Source of the DNA: CAYWTS01 sp964461265
GTDB taxonomy: Bacteria; Bacteroidota; Ignavibacteria; Tepidaquicellales; OLB5
Length of the DNA: 25,120 nt
NCBI GenBank assembly: GCA_964461265.1
Contig: CAYWTS010000032.1
Location: 1 to 25,120 of the forward strand
Direction of reading: 5' to 3'
Shown here: positions 15,977 through 23,474 of the stretch, in pieces
Numbering within the stretch: the stretch's first letter is position 1
Layout: each line of letters starts with the position of its first letter
Program-made: the position numbers and the translations under genes
The notes under the pieces: model-generated
The model's database searches: none
What the model was told of the DNA's origin: nothing
Seen by the model: the letters and a program-made list of their open reading frames with translations, nothing else

Positions 15977-16834
15977 ATGATACTTATAAACAGCAGCAGA
16001 ATCACAGCATGGTTTTTACTTCTGCTGGTTAATATCGTTTACATAGTTATTATTTATTATTCAACACTGAAATACGAACTGCAAGTCAGCAACAATGCAC
16101 ATTTAAAAACGAACATAATAAAACTGCTCAGGTTTTGGTATGCTGTTCCTTTGATTCTCATATGCTTCAAGGAAGTTCACATAATAATACAGGCAATCGG
16201 CAATCCTGATATTGACCCGTTTCTGATTAAAATGGATTTATGGTTATTTTGTGTGAATCCCACAGAGTGGTTTTACAGGTTTGAAAACCCGGTCTTAACC
16301 GAGTTTCTCCAGATTATTTACCTGCTTTATTACTTCCTTATTCTTTTCTACGGACTTGAGCTGTATTTATGGAATAGATTAACAGAATTTCTTTACAGTG
16401 TATTTGTAATTTTACTTAGCTTTTATATATGCTACGTTTTTTACATTATTTTCCCTGCAGCGGGACCGCGGTTTTATATACATGATTTCCACACTATTAC
16501 AAAAGACTTGCCCGGTTTGTTTACAACCCATTATATAAGGCTATTTCTTGATTTCGGAGAGTCGATTAATGCAGATTTACCGAATCCCTTACTCTACGCA
16601 CAGCGTGATGCTATGCCGAGTGCGCATTTGGCTCTTGCAATTATACTAGCATACTTATCAAAAAAATTCAAATCAAAATCTTTTTACTTCTATCTGCCTT
16701 ACTGTTTCTTAATGGCAGTCTCAACAATATACCTGCGGTATCATTATGTAGTCGACTTAATAGCAGGTGCCGTATTGGCTCTGGCTGCAATAATAATTTC
16801 GATGTATTTTGAAAGGTATTATAATTTGAAATGA
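15977..16834 (+). CDS. PAP2-superfamily membrane phosphatase, start uncertain
   Basis: An integral membrane protein of 285 residues from the first ATG. The PAP2 triad is seen as PAAGPRFY (160-167), QRDAMPSAH (209-217, His217) and RYHYVVD (254-260, His256 and Asp260), the layout of the PAP2_3/AUR1-like branch. Such enzymes dephosphorylate lipid phosphates or transfer lipid head groups; the substrate is unknown. The reading frame is open for 31 more codons back to the mgtE TAA, in the same frame. Those codons encode a plausible first helix (FLAQAFLLFLSV) that runs into the annotated start, so the true start is probably upstream at a non-ATG codon (for example ATT at 15887). It is probably cotranscribed with tsaD-mgtE. 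Confidence 0.82.
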   Translation: MILINSSRITAWFLLLLVNIVYIVIIYYSTLKYELQVSNNAHLKTNIIKLLRFWYAVPLILICFKEVHIIIQAIGNPDIDPFLIKMDLWLFCVNPTEWFYRFENPVLTEFLQIIYLLYYFLILFYGLELYLWNRLTEFLYSVFVILLSFYICYVFYIIFPAAGPRFYIHDFHTITKDLPGLFTTHYIRLFLDFGESINADLPNPLLYAQRDAMPSAHLALAIILAYLSKKFKSKSFYFYLPYCFLMAVSTIYLRYHYVVDLIAGAVLALAAIIISMYFERYYNLK

Positions 16835-16880
16835 TACAAATTAAAAAGTTTAAAAGACTTTTATGGTTTGAATAGCAATA

Positions 16881-16914
16881 AATGGCTGTTCTAACAAAAT
16901 TTAAAACAACCATT
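16881..16914. terminator. Hairpin between convergent genes
   Basis: AATGGCTGTT (16881-16890) and AACAACCATT (16905-16914) form a 10-bp stem with one wobble or mismatch, lying between the PAP2 and SBBP stops. The flanks are A/T-rich but lack a clean T-run on either strand, so terminator function is tentative. Confidence 0.4.
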
Positions 16915-16928
16915 AAATAAATAAAAAA

Positions 16929-18656
16929 TTATTTCATTAGGACAAACTTTTTTGTATCTGTAAAATTACCTGCAATAATTCTGTAAATATAAATTCCGCT
17001 TGCAAGGTTTGAACCATCAAATTTAGCTTCATAATAACCAGCATTTTTGTATTCATTAACCAATTGCTTAATTCCCTGTCCAAAAATATTATAAACAGAA
17101 ATCTTTACAAAACATGCTTGCGGAATTCCATATTTTACAGTGGTAACCGGATTGAATGGATTTGGATAATTTTGCTTAAGAAAATAATTGTTCGGAATTT
17201 CTGGATTATTATTTCCATTTTGGTAGTAAACTGAATTTGGATTATCACCTCCTGTACCATATTTTACTGTAACATAGTATATGCTACTTGGAACCTCTTC
17301 GGGTGTCCATCCAATTTGGCCTGCTACATAACAATTTCCATATAAATCCGTTCCTATACCTACTACAATATGCTCATCGCTTACACCACCACTAGGGTCA
17401 TAATGATAAAATGCGGGGCTTTCCCATGCATCATTTCCATCAGCATCGTATTTTAATGTAAGATAATTTTTAACTTCATTATAATCACTTTCTCCTACAA
17501 CAAAAATGTTTTCAGAAGGGTCTATTGCCAAACCTTTAAATTCAGCCGTGTAAGTTGATTTTTTTAACCAATCCTGATTTCCATACTGTGAATACCTGAT
17601 CGTTTGACCTACATCATTGCCAGAATTCTTACCGCGGCCTGTAACAAATACATCTATCGCATAGTTATTTGGTCCTTCGCCTAAGTCTCTTTTAAAAAGT
17701 TCAATTGCAACATTTTTGCCTTCAGGATCTCTTCTTACCCATGTTCTTTCACCGCCCGGCACTGTATATTTAATTGTTGTACAATAATTGCCACTACTTC
17801 CTGTAACATAAACAGCGCTATAAAAAGCAATATCGTTACCACTTTCAAAAGCCCCGCTGCTGTCATATCTTGCTATCCATTGTTCAACACCGCTTGAATT
17901 ATACTTTATTGTAGCAATATCATTTAGAGTTCCATCACCAGGGCTGGTACCTGTAATATAAACATTGCCACTTGAATCTATTGCTATTGAATTTGCATAG
18001 TCCTCACTGTGTCCTGTTCCATCGTATGTGGCATGCCACTGGTATGCGCCGCTTGAGTTATATTTTATTGTCAAATAATCTTTATTATTGCCATAATCAT
18101 GATAGGTATAACTATATCCTGTAACATATGCATTCCCATTTGCATCGACTACGATGCTAGCTGCTTCGTCATCACCATTACCTGTGCCGTTGTAACTACG
18201 CTCACCTGTTCCTGACCATGAATTGCCACCATTGCTAGCATTGATTTTAACTATAACAAAATCAAAATTATCATAAGTAGTATTCCAAGTTCTTCCTGTT
18301 ACATAAACCCACGTATTACCAGAACCATCGGTATAGTTTGCAATTGAATTTCCTCTATTACCATCATCATAGCTTATATTACATCTTCGAAACCTGTTTA
18401 CCCAGTTAATTCCGCCGCTTGTAGTTAAAAACTTAACTGTCCCAATATTAGTAGCATCACATTCGTTGGGGTCGCTATCGCACATACCTGTTACATAAAC
18501 ATTTCCGTTTAAATCTATTGTTAAAGAAGTAGCATCGTTATTGCTTGGTGTTATTTCACCCATGTATTCCTGATCCCATAATAAATTCTGAGATTTTAGA
18601 GGTGAATAGACCAAGAATGCAGCAAATAAAACCAAATAAAATGATAAAGTTTTCAT
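16929..18656 (-). CDS. Secreted SBBP-repeat beta-propeller protein with T9SS domain
   Basis: A 575-residue exported protein. The signal peptide is residues 1-22 (MKTLSFYLVLFAAFLVYSPL, then KS before QN). About seven SBBP-type repeats follow, each with a GNVYVTG-like strand (LTIDLNGNVYVTG, IVVDANGNAYVTG, IAIDSSGNVYITG, LAIDPSENIFVVG, IGTDLYGNCYVAG), often preceded by TIKYNSSG-QW. The likely fold is a seven-bladed propeller. Residues 490-575 are a T9SS sorting domain (KQNYPNPFNPVTTVKYGIP to KKFVLMK) without the extra loop residues found in the other two sorting domains of this window. The function is unknown; an adhesive or surface role is a guess. It is a same-length neighbour (575 residues each) of the gene at 18860. 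Confidence 0.85.
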   Translation of the reverse strand: MKTLSFYLVLFAAFLVYSPLKSQNLLWDQEYMGEITPSNNDATSLTIDLNGNVYVTGMCDSDPNECDATNIGTVKFLTTSGGINWVNRFRRCNISYDDGNRGNSIANYTDGSGNTWVYVTGRTWNTTYDNFDFVIVKINASNGGNSWSGTGERSYNGTGNGDDEAASIVVDANGNAYVTGYSYTYHDYGNNKDYLTIKYNSSGAYQWHATYDGTGHSEDYANSIAIDSSGNVYITGTSPGDGTLNDIATIKYNSSGVEQWIARYDSSGAFESGNDIAFYSAVYVTGSSGNYCTTIKYTVPGGERTWVRRDPEGKNVAIELFKRDLGEGPNNYAIDVFVTGRGKNSGNDVGQTIRYSQYGNQDWLKKSTYTAEFKGLAIDPSENIFVVGESDYNEVKNYLTLKYDADGNDAWESPAFYHYDPSGGVSDEHIVVGIGTDLYGNCYVAGQIGWTPEEVPSSIYYVTVKYGTGGDNPNSVYYQNGNNNPEIPNNYFLKQNYPNPFNPVTTVKYGIPQACFVKISVYNIFGQGIKQLVNEYKNAGYYEAKFDGSNLASGIYIYRIIAGNFTDTKKFVLMK

Positions 18657-18710
18657 TTTATTTCTCGTTTTGTTAAATTAATTTTTAAATAATGTTTATT
18701 AAATTAGCAG

Positions 18711-18838
18711 AAATAAAAATGCAGGCAAAAAGGTAAATGGTTTTTTTAAACCGATAACCTTTCTCCATTAGACGGAGCATCTACATACTGTTTAATGGCC
18801 AATTAGTAGCAGTAATGTAGTAAGCCTGCTTTTTATTT
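18711..18838. ncRNA. Strongly structured 128-bp element between two SBBP genes
   Basis: Outer stem: 18711-18719 with 18830-18838 (9 A/T pairs), a bulged T18720, then GCAGGC (18721-18726) with GCCTGC (18824-18829). Inside are three arms. Arm 1 is AAAGGT/ACCTTT (18729-18762) capped by GGTTT-TTTT-AAACC. Arm 2 is CTCC/GGAG (18763-18777). Arm 3 is CTACATACTG with CAGTAATGTAG (18781-18820, one bulge). Junction linkers are 0-3 nt, so this is a compact four-way junction. It could be a leader or 3' RNA of the flanking genes, a separate RNA, or a small mobile element; which strand is transcribed is unknown. Confidence 0.45.
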
Positions 18839-18859
18839 TACTAAAAAATCATTGTATTT

Positions 18860-20587
18860 TCATTTAATTAAAATCATACTTTTTGTTTCACTATATTCTT
18901 CGGTTAACAATTTATAAAAGTAAATTCCAGAAGCTAAATCCGAACCGTCAAATTCAACTTCATAGGTAACCCCCCCTATACTCCTCCAAGGGGAGGAAAA
19001 AAGTGTAACTACTTCCCTGCCAAGAATATCATAAATTTTGAGGGAAACCATTTGCTTCCCCCCTTCGGGGGGAGAGAGAGGGACTTGGAATCTTATCTTT
19101 GTTTTTAGATTGAACGGATTCGGGTAGTTCTGAAAGAAAATAAACTTATCTGCAAAATTTCCATTTAAGCCAATTATTCCCATTGGAATTTGCGCATATT
19201 TAATGGTACATATACTCAAATTACTTGGCCCTGTAATATAAATGTTAAAATCCTTATCTAATTTTAAGTCAGCAGGGATAGATGTACCGTTTACGTAATA
19301 TTTAGTATTCCATAACTGTTTACCAGTACTATCATATTTAATAAGGATAATAGCATGATTATATGGTGGAACTGCTGAAGCACATGCCATAAATAAATTA
19401 TTATCAATTGTGGCCATAACCGGTCTTCCAGTCGAAATTTCTGTAGAATCTTTCTGGATCCATATTAAATTTCCGTAATAAGTATATTTCAATAGAATTA
19501 ATTTGCTTTGTACTAAATTATAATTTGGTGTATAAGTACCATTAACATAAATATTCCCAATCCTGTTTGTTACCACAGTTTGGGCTGTATAATAACTATA
19601 TTCAGAATTTGTATCTGTATTATAAGTTTTTAACCACTCCTGGCTGCCTGATACATTATATTTTAATACAAATAAATGAGTGCCTATTATTCCTCTTTTT
19701 GTATAACCTGCTATATAAACATTATGCAAGCTATCGATGTCTAAAGAATTAGAACCCGTTTCGCCATAACCAGGGAACCTTGCTAACCATAAACGGTTTC
19801 CAGACGAATCGTACTTTGCTGTAACGGCTATACCGTAATCACTTGTTATGTAAATATTACAGCTATCATCAACTTTCATATCCTGCCTGTAAATAACAGA
19901 TGTTGTGATGGAATAGTACCTTACCCAAAGTTCCCTGCCGTCATTCGAATATTTCACAAGTGCGTATGATTCTCCTCCGCTGCTTTGAGCTGCAAGCCCT
20001 AATACATAAATGTTTCCTGCATTATCTGATGCAATAACCTGTGCTTCATCATAACCATGCCTTGGTCCATCATAACTCTTTACCCATTGCAAATTACCAT
20101 TAAAATCATATTTTACGGTAAGGTAATTAAAATTATTCCCTGGGTTATTATCACGGCCTGTTACAAAAAGATTGCCAAATTTATCAATAGCGATATCATT
20201 AGCTTGCCGTCCTCCGTAATTTGAGCCCAGATATAAATGCGACCATTGTAAAACACCCAAAGGCGAATATTTTACCGTACAATAAGCGCTAAAAGTGGAA
20301 GAACCTGCACTACCTGTAACGTAAATATTACCGAGACTATCTAATACAGAAGCATTTGCAGAAGCAGTAAAAGATGGATCATTATCAGGGTATAATTTTA
20401 TCCATTCTTGCTGCACTTGAGCGGTTAAGTGGGAAGTGAAAAGTGAAAAGTGAAAAAGAAAAAAAGTAAAAAGCTTAACGTAAAAATTTAAATACGAAAA
20501 CTTATAAGTTTTTTTGGGGATATTAAACTGCCTTTGCGGTTTTTGGACGCTTTCTTTAGGTTTAGATTTGTTGAATTTGAGGAACAT
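18860..20587 (-). CDS. Secreted SBBP-repeat beta-propeller protein with repeat-invaded T9SS domain
   Basis: 575 residues. The ATG at 20587 has a GAGGA Shine-Dalgarno sequence six bases upstream (20594-20598), which supports an unusually long basic N-region of about 36 residues before the hydrophobic core (38-56, ending HLTAQ). About eight SBBP-type strands follow (VLDSLGNIYVTG, IAIDKFGNLFVTG, IASDNAGNIYVLG, LDIDSLHNVYIAG, LKLDKDFNIYITG). Residues 481-575 are a T9SS sorting domain (FFQNYPNPFNLKTKIRF to KSMILIK). It carries two inserts encoded by GC-rich palindromic DNA, LSPPEGGKQ (504-512) and SSPWRSIGG (531-539). The signal-peptide core itself is encoded by a heptamer repeat. The function is unknown; it is a probable surface protein related to its downstream neighbour. 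Confidence 0.84.
   Translation of the reverse strand: MFLKFNKSKPKESVQKPQRQFNIPKKTYKFSYLNFYVKLFTFFLFHFSLFTSHLTAQVQQEWIKLYPDNDPSFTASANASVLDSLGNIYVTGSAGSSTFSAYCTVKYSPLGVLQWSHLYLGSNYGGRQANDIAIDKFGNLFVTGRDNNPGNNFNYLTVKYDFNGNLQWVKSYDGPRHGYDEAQVIASDNAGNIYVLGLAAQSSGGESYALVKYSNDGRELWVRYYSITTSVIYRQDMKVDDSCNIYITSDYGIAVTAKYDSSGNRLWLARFPGYGETGSNSLDIDSLHNVYIAGYTKRGIIGTHLFVLKYNVSGSQEWLKTYNTDTNSEYSYYTAQTVVTNRIGNIYVNGTYTPNYNLVQSKLILLKYTYYGNLIWIQKDSTEISTGRPVMATIDNNLFMACASAVPPYNHAIILIKYDSTGKQLWNTKYYVNGTSIPADLKLDKDFNIYITGPSNLSICTIKYAQIPMGIIGLNGNFADKFIFFQNYPNPFNLKTKIRFQVPLSPPEGGKQMVSLKIYDILGREVVTLFSSPWRSIGGVTYEVEFDGSDLASGIYFYKLLTEEYSETKSMILIK
18969..18996 (-). repeat. GC-rich insert in T9SS domain (distal)
   Basis: A GC-rich stretch with a CCTCC-AAGG-GGAGG dyad, next to a run of seven C, encodes SSPWRSIGG. 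It sits where the other two sorting domains have VNEALKPG or VNEYKNAG. Confidence 0.55.
19055..19083 (-). repeat. GC-rich insert in T9SS domain (proximal)
   Basis: A perfect dyad CCCCCC-TTC-GGGGGG (19058-19072) flanked by an AG-rich tract encodes LSPPEGGKQ. It sits at the same inter-strand loop where the hydrolase carries its heptamer repeat. Confidence 0.6.
20429..20456 (+). repeat. Four tandem GTGAAAA heptamers encoding a signal-peptide core
   Basis: GTGGGAA followed by three exact GTGAAAA units. Read on the minus strand they encode about residues 44-53 (FHFSLFTSH) of the SBBP protein. The flanks continue A/G-rich with decayed units. Confidence 0.8.
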
Positions 20588-20704
20588 AGATTTTCCTCAT
20601 ATCTTTATTACAGTTTAATCTATTTCAATATAATATAATAGTAATGTAAAATAAATACCAATTTAAGACACATACAAAATTAAATGGAATCAAAATGATA
20701 ACTC

Positions 20705-21790
20705 TCAATACGCAAACGCAAACCTTCTTGGAAATTTCCCGCCTATCTCATAAGTTTTAACAAGCACCCCCTGAGAATCATATTTCAACACATTACCGTT
20801 AGATAAACCGCCTCTTGAATTAGCAATATAAAGGTATTTCCTGTCTCTGTCATAATCTATTCCATAAATATCATCGCTTCCTGCAAGGTCAATAAGTTGT
20901 GTGACAGTTTTTGAGGGTATATCGATTTTATAAACTGTTTTTCCGATGTTAAAGCCCCAGGCACCCGTATCGGCACCAACAACATACAGCGTGCTGAAAT
21001 CGGCTGCAACAATAAATGTGCTTGCATCCCTTGTAAAAACCGAAGGCGGCAATGTTATAGAATCATTAACTATGTTAGGATTTAATGTATCGATGTAGTT
21101 CATTACATATATTACTTTATTTGTATATGTAGATACATACACTTTTCCATTGATTACTGCCGATGAAACAGGTGTGGAAGAAAACGGAATCTGCGTTACT
21201 GAATTATTGCCTATATCAATAATCGAAAAAGTGTTTTGTGTTGTATAGCTTGCTTTTGAAACATAAACATAATTTCCTGCTGTGGTTATTTCACTCGGAT
21301 TATTACCAACTGTTATAGTTGAAAGTACGTTTAAATCAAGGTCAAGCTTAGTAACGGTATTGCCTGCAATGTTTGTTGCATATATTCTCCCTGTAGTATA
21401 GCAAAGACTATATGGATTGGTTCCGAATGTAACTGTGTCGGTAAGTTTATTAGTTCTTGAATTTATACGGAACATTTTACCTGCACTTCCATAGCTCCCC
21501 TGGCTTGATACAAACAACTCAAGGTTTGTATAGATTATCATCCCATCGGGCAGCAATCCAAGGTTTGCACCGTTATTTGAATTCTGATATACATTATTTG
21601 AAACAGAATCGTTTTTTGAGCTGATGAATGAATAATCCCCCGAACCGGGTGTGTTAAAATCGCCTTCATAAAGTACAAACACTCCCGCATAAGTATCTAT
21701 AGGCGTGTTTGTGATTTCTTCTCTTGAACAGCTGTAAAAAACAGCTGATGTAATGATTAAAGGTATAAGAAAGTTAAATGTTAATTTCAT
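20705..21790 (-). CDS. BtuG-like beta-propeller lipoprotein under cobalamin riboswitch control
   Basis: A 361-residue lipoprotein. The signal ends FYS before Cys21, followed by SREEITNTP. The mature part opens with FVLYEGDFNTPGSG and continues with YncE/DUF5074-type propeller strands (GRIYATNIAGNTVTKLDLDL, ITVGNNPSEITTAGNYVYVS, NTFSIIDIGNNSVTQI, YLYIANSRGG). This matches the layout of BtuG, the Bacteroides surface lipoprotein that binds B12 very tightly and passes it to the TonB-dependent transporter BtuB. The ATG has a clear AGGAG (21797-21801), and a full cobalamin riboswitch with terminator lies upstream, so B12 should repress it. No btuB is adjacent on either side, unlike the Bacteroides loci. 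The family call is from memory; regulation by B12 is read directly from the leader. Confidence 0.78.
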   Translation of the reverse strand: MKLTFNFLIPLIITSAVFYSCSREEITNTPIDTYAGVFVLYEGDFNTPGSGDYSFISSKNDSVSNNVYQNSNNGANLGLLPDGMIIYTNLELFVSSQGSYGSAGKMFRINSRTNKLTDTVTFGTNPYSLCYTTGRIYATNIAGNTVTKLDLDLNVLSTITVGNNPSEITTAGNYVYVSKASYTTQNTFSIIDIGNNSVTQIPFSSTPVSSAVINGKVYVSTYTNKVIYVMNYIDTLNPNIVNDSITLPPSVFTRDASTFIVAADFSTLYVVGADTGAWGFNIGKTVYKIDIPSKTVTQLIDLAGSDDIYGIDYDRDRKYLYIANSRGGLSNGNVLKYDSQGVLVKTYEIGGKFPRRFAFAY

Positions 21791-21856
21791 ATTGATCTCC
21801 TATTATTTTATTTTAAAATTTTTTACTTTAAAAAGCAATTTATCCATTTCAAACAA

Positions 21857-21896
21857 GGGCTTGCTCCCAAAGGAGCCCCAGACGGGACAACCCCCT
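21857..21896. repeat. GC-rich dyad in the BtuG-like leader
   Basis: GCTCC-CAAA-GGAGC (21863-21876) lies within a GC-rich patch in otherwise AT-rich DNA, between the riboswitch terminator and the Shine-Dalgarno site. It could be another dispersed palindromic repeat or a leader hairpin. Confidence 0.35.
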
Positions 21897-21913
21897 GTAC
21901 AAAACTCCATGGT

Positions 21914-21968
21914 AAAAAAAATTCCGAATTGGATACACAGGTCAAAGTATTAGAATCCAATCCGGAAT
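21914..21968 (-). terminator. Intrinsic terminator of the cobalamin riboswitch
   Basis: On the minus strand ATTCCGGATTGGAT (21968-21955) pairs with ATCCAATTCGGAAT (21934-21921) with one mismatch, followed by eight T (21921-21914). It lies between the aptamer and the BtuG-like gene, where the expression platform is expected. Confidence 0.88.
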
Positions 21969-21982
21969 AATAGTTGGTTCTG

Positions 21983-22202
21983 AAATCTTTGCCCGCGAAG
22001 ATTTTGGTAACTGTCTATTTCCGGCAGGTCTCCTGGCTTACAGCGTTTACATATCAGACTTACCTTCCCATGGCGTCCTTGGTGCCACAGTGGCTTGAAG
22101 TCAGTTAATAACTGATTACAGTTGCGGGGACAGCTCCGGAATACTTAAAAATATATTAAGATTCACCGGATTCCCTTTTAACTCCTTTACAGAGACCGGA
22201 AA
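21983..22202 (-). promoter_or_regulatory. Cobalamin riboswitch with kissing-loop hairpin
   Basis: The aptamer spans 22202-22018, closed by TTTCCGG/CCGGAAA (P1). It contains, in order, the consensus blocks GGGAATCCGGTGAATC, AGCTGTCCCCGCAACTGTAA, GCCACTG, TGGGAAGG and GTAAGCCAGGAGACCTGCC. A hairpin at 22004-21983 (AAATCTT/AAGATTT) has loop CGCGGGCA; its GCGGG is complementary to the CCCGC of L5 (22128-22124), as in the L5-L13 kissing contact of class I cobalamin riboswitches. The terminator at 21914-21968 completes a transcription-type OFF switch for the BtuG-like gene downstream. cobA lies upstream and is not under its control. Confidence 0.95.
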
Positions 22203-22248
22203 TAAAACTTTTTAAAAGAACAGTTTTCTAAACTCGTTACACGAGAAC

Positions 22249-22917
22249 TTAATATTCAATCCCAACTCTTGCCTGAATACCGCTATCGAAATAATGCTTT
22301 ACTTTTCTCATTTCGGTAATTAAACCGACTCTTTCCTCAAGTCCATCGAATAATTTATGTCCTGTCATAACCATTTCGAATCTGCGGTTATTTTCATATA
22401 AATCAAGAATCTCAAGTACATCGCTTTCTTTTATAAGGTGATAATTTACTGCTGCAATAATCTCATCAAGAACTAACAAATCCTGTTTACCTTTTATTAT
22501 AAGTTTTTTCGTAATATCAAGAGCACATTTAGCTTCAGCAAAATCCTCATCTGCATTCTTAAATCTAAAAGTACCGTCATCATTCATCCTGTCGCAGCCT
22601 GTCTGGTAAATTTCAATCTTATAACCAAGCTTTTTTAGCTTTCTGAAAGCAAGCCTTTCGTGATAGTGTTCGTTCTTCTTATCATATCCCTTATCGAATT
22701 GAACAATTGCCACACATTTACCTGCTCCGAGCATTCTGAGTGCCAGTCCCGTAGCGGCTGTTGTTTTACCTTTACCGTAACCGAAATAAATATGCACCTG
22801 GTGTTTTTTTTCATCGGGCATGTTTTTATAATTTTTTAGGGCTTTTTGAACTTTTTCCCTGTATTTTTTACCGCCCGCTTTTTTTGCCTCCGTCAGGCTG
22901 ACTTTCTTCTGTTTCAT
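22249..22917 (-). CDS. cobA: Cob(I)yrinic acid a,c-diamide adenosyltransferase (CobA/BtuR type)
   Basis: Adds the 5'-deoxyadenosyl group of ATP to Co(I) corrinoids, in B12 synthesis or salvage. The P-loop GYGKGKTT (46-53) is followed by the hallmark sequence AATGLALRMLGAGKCVAIVQFDKG. Also present are LLVLDEIIAAVNYHLI, VMTGH (TGR in most relatives) and the C-terminal signature TEMRKVKHYFDSGIQARVGIEY. At 222 residues it carries a basic N-terminal extension of about 40 residues before the core, similar to BtuR. The dCMP deaminase stop is 7 bp upstream, so the two are cotranscribed. The cobalamin riboswitch begins about 45 bp after its stop and serves the next gene, which groups salvage functions here. 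Confidence 0.92.
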   Translation of the reverse strand: MKQKKVSLTEAKKAGGKKYREKVQKALKNYKNMPDEKKHQVHIYFGYGKGKTTAATGLALRMLGAGKCVAIVQFDKGYDKKNEHYHERLAFRKLKKLGYKIEIYQTGCDRMNDDGTFRFKNADEDFAEAKCALDITKKLIIKGKQDLLVLDEIIAAVNYHLIKESDVLEILDLYENNRRFEMVMTGHKLFDGLEERVGLITEMRKVKHYFDSGIQARVGIEY

Positions 22918-22924
22918 TTTTATT

Positions 22925-23416
22925 TCAGTCTATTGCTCCGAAATCCAGTTCTATTTTCTTTTTCTTTATCTTAAGTTGTTTAAGCTTTACACCAGCCATC
23001 TTCAGCATACGTTTCGAGGCTTTTGTGCTACTGGCATTCTTATATTTATCTGAAAGATAAATTATTTCTCTTATACCTGACTGTATTATCAGTTTCGTAC
23101 ACTCGTTGCATGGAAACAGTGCTACATACATCCTTGAACCGTGAAGGTCTTTTGTTGAATTAAGTATTGCATTTGCCTCGGCGTGAACAACATATGGATA
23201 TTTTGTATCGTTCTGATTCGATGCTTCCCTTGCCCATGGCAGTTCATCATCGGAACAGCCGATAGGGAAACCGTTGTAACCTATTCCTACTATCTTATTA
23301 AACTGGTTTACTATACACGCACCTACTTGCGTATTAGGGTCTTTGCTTCGTTTTGCAGAAAGCAGGGAAATACCCATAAAGTATTCATCCCAGCCGATGT
23401 AGTTTTTACGTTTCAT
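22925..23416 (-). CDS. dCMP deaminase (ComEB type)
   Basis: Zinc-dependent deaminase making dUMP from dCMP for thymidylate synthesis. Zinc ligands and catalytic Glu are His78-Ala-Glu80 (VVHAEANAIL) and Cys103/Cys106 (FPCNECTKLI). The dCMP-family stretch GYNGFPIGCSDDELPW (46-61) separates it from cytidine and guanine deaminases. At 163 residues it is the normal length; the C-terminus is a Lys-rich tail. It is 7 bp ahead of cobA. Upstream lies a 58-bp gap to the P-loop kinase that contains a GC-rich repeat. Confidence 0.92.
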   Translation of the reverse strand: MKRKNYIGWDEYFMGISLLSAKRSKDPNTQVGACIVNQFNKIVGIGYNGFPIGCSDDELPWAREASNQNDTKYPYVVHAEANAILNSTKDLHGSRMYVALFPCNECTKLIIQSGIREIIYLSDKYKNASSTKASKRMLKMAGVKLKQLKIKKKKIELDFGAID

Positions 23417-23417
23417 A

Positions 23418-23449
23418 CCTCACTCTGCCCTCTCTGAAGGAGAAGGTGA
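23418..23449. repeat. GC-rich imperfect palindrome in an intergenic gap
   Basis: The patch CCTCACTCTGCCCTCT followed by CTGAAGGAGAAGGTGA is an imperfect dyad of the kind commonly dispersed in Bacteroidetes-type genomes. It is flanked by pure A/T and resembles the GC-rich inserts in the T9SS domain at 18969-19083. Confidence 0.45.
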
Positions 23450-23474
23450 ATAATATTTTATTATTTTAATAATT

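Noticed and set aside
14495..16834. Genuine MgtE-PAP2 fusion protein
   Set aside because: A plain TAA separates the frames, both halves are complete family members, and no read-through signal is visible.
20429..20456. CRISPR-like repeat
   Set aside because: Direct heptamers without spacers inside a coding region; no array structure anywhere in the window.
22018..22917. Riboswitch as regulator of cobA
   Set aside because: cobA lies upstream of the aptamer on the same strand; the terminator faces the BtuG-like gene.
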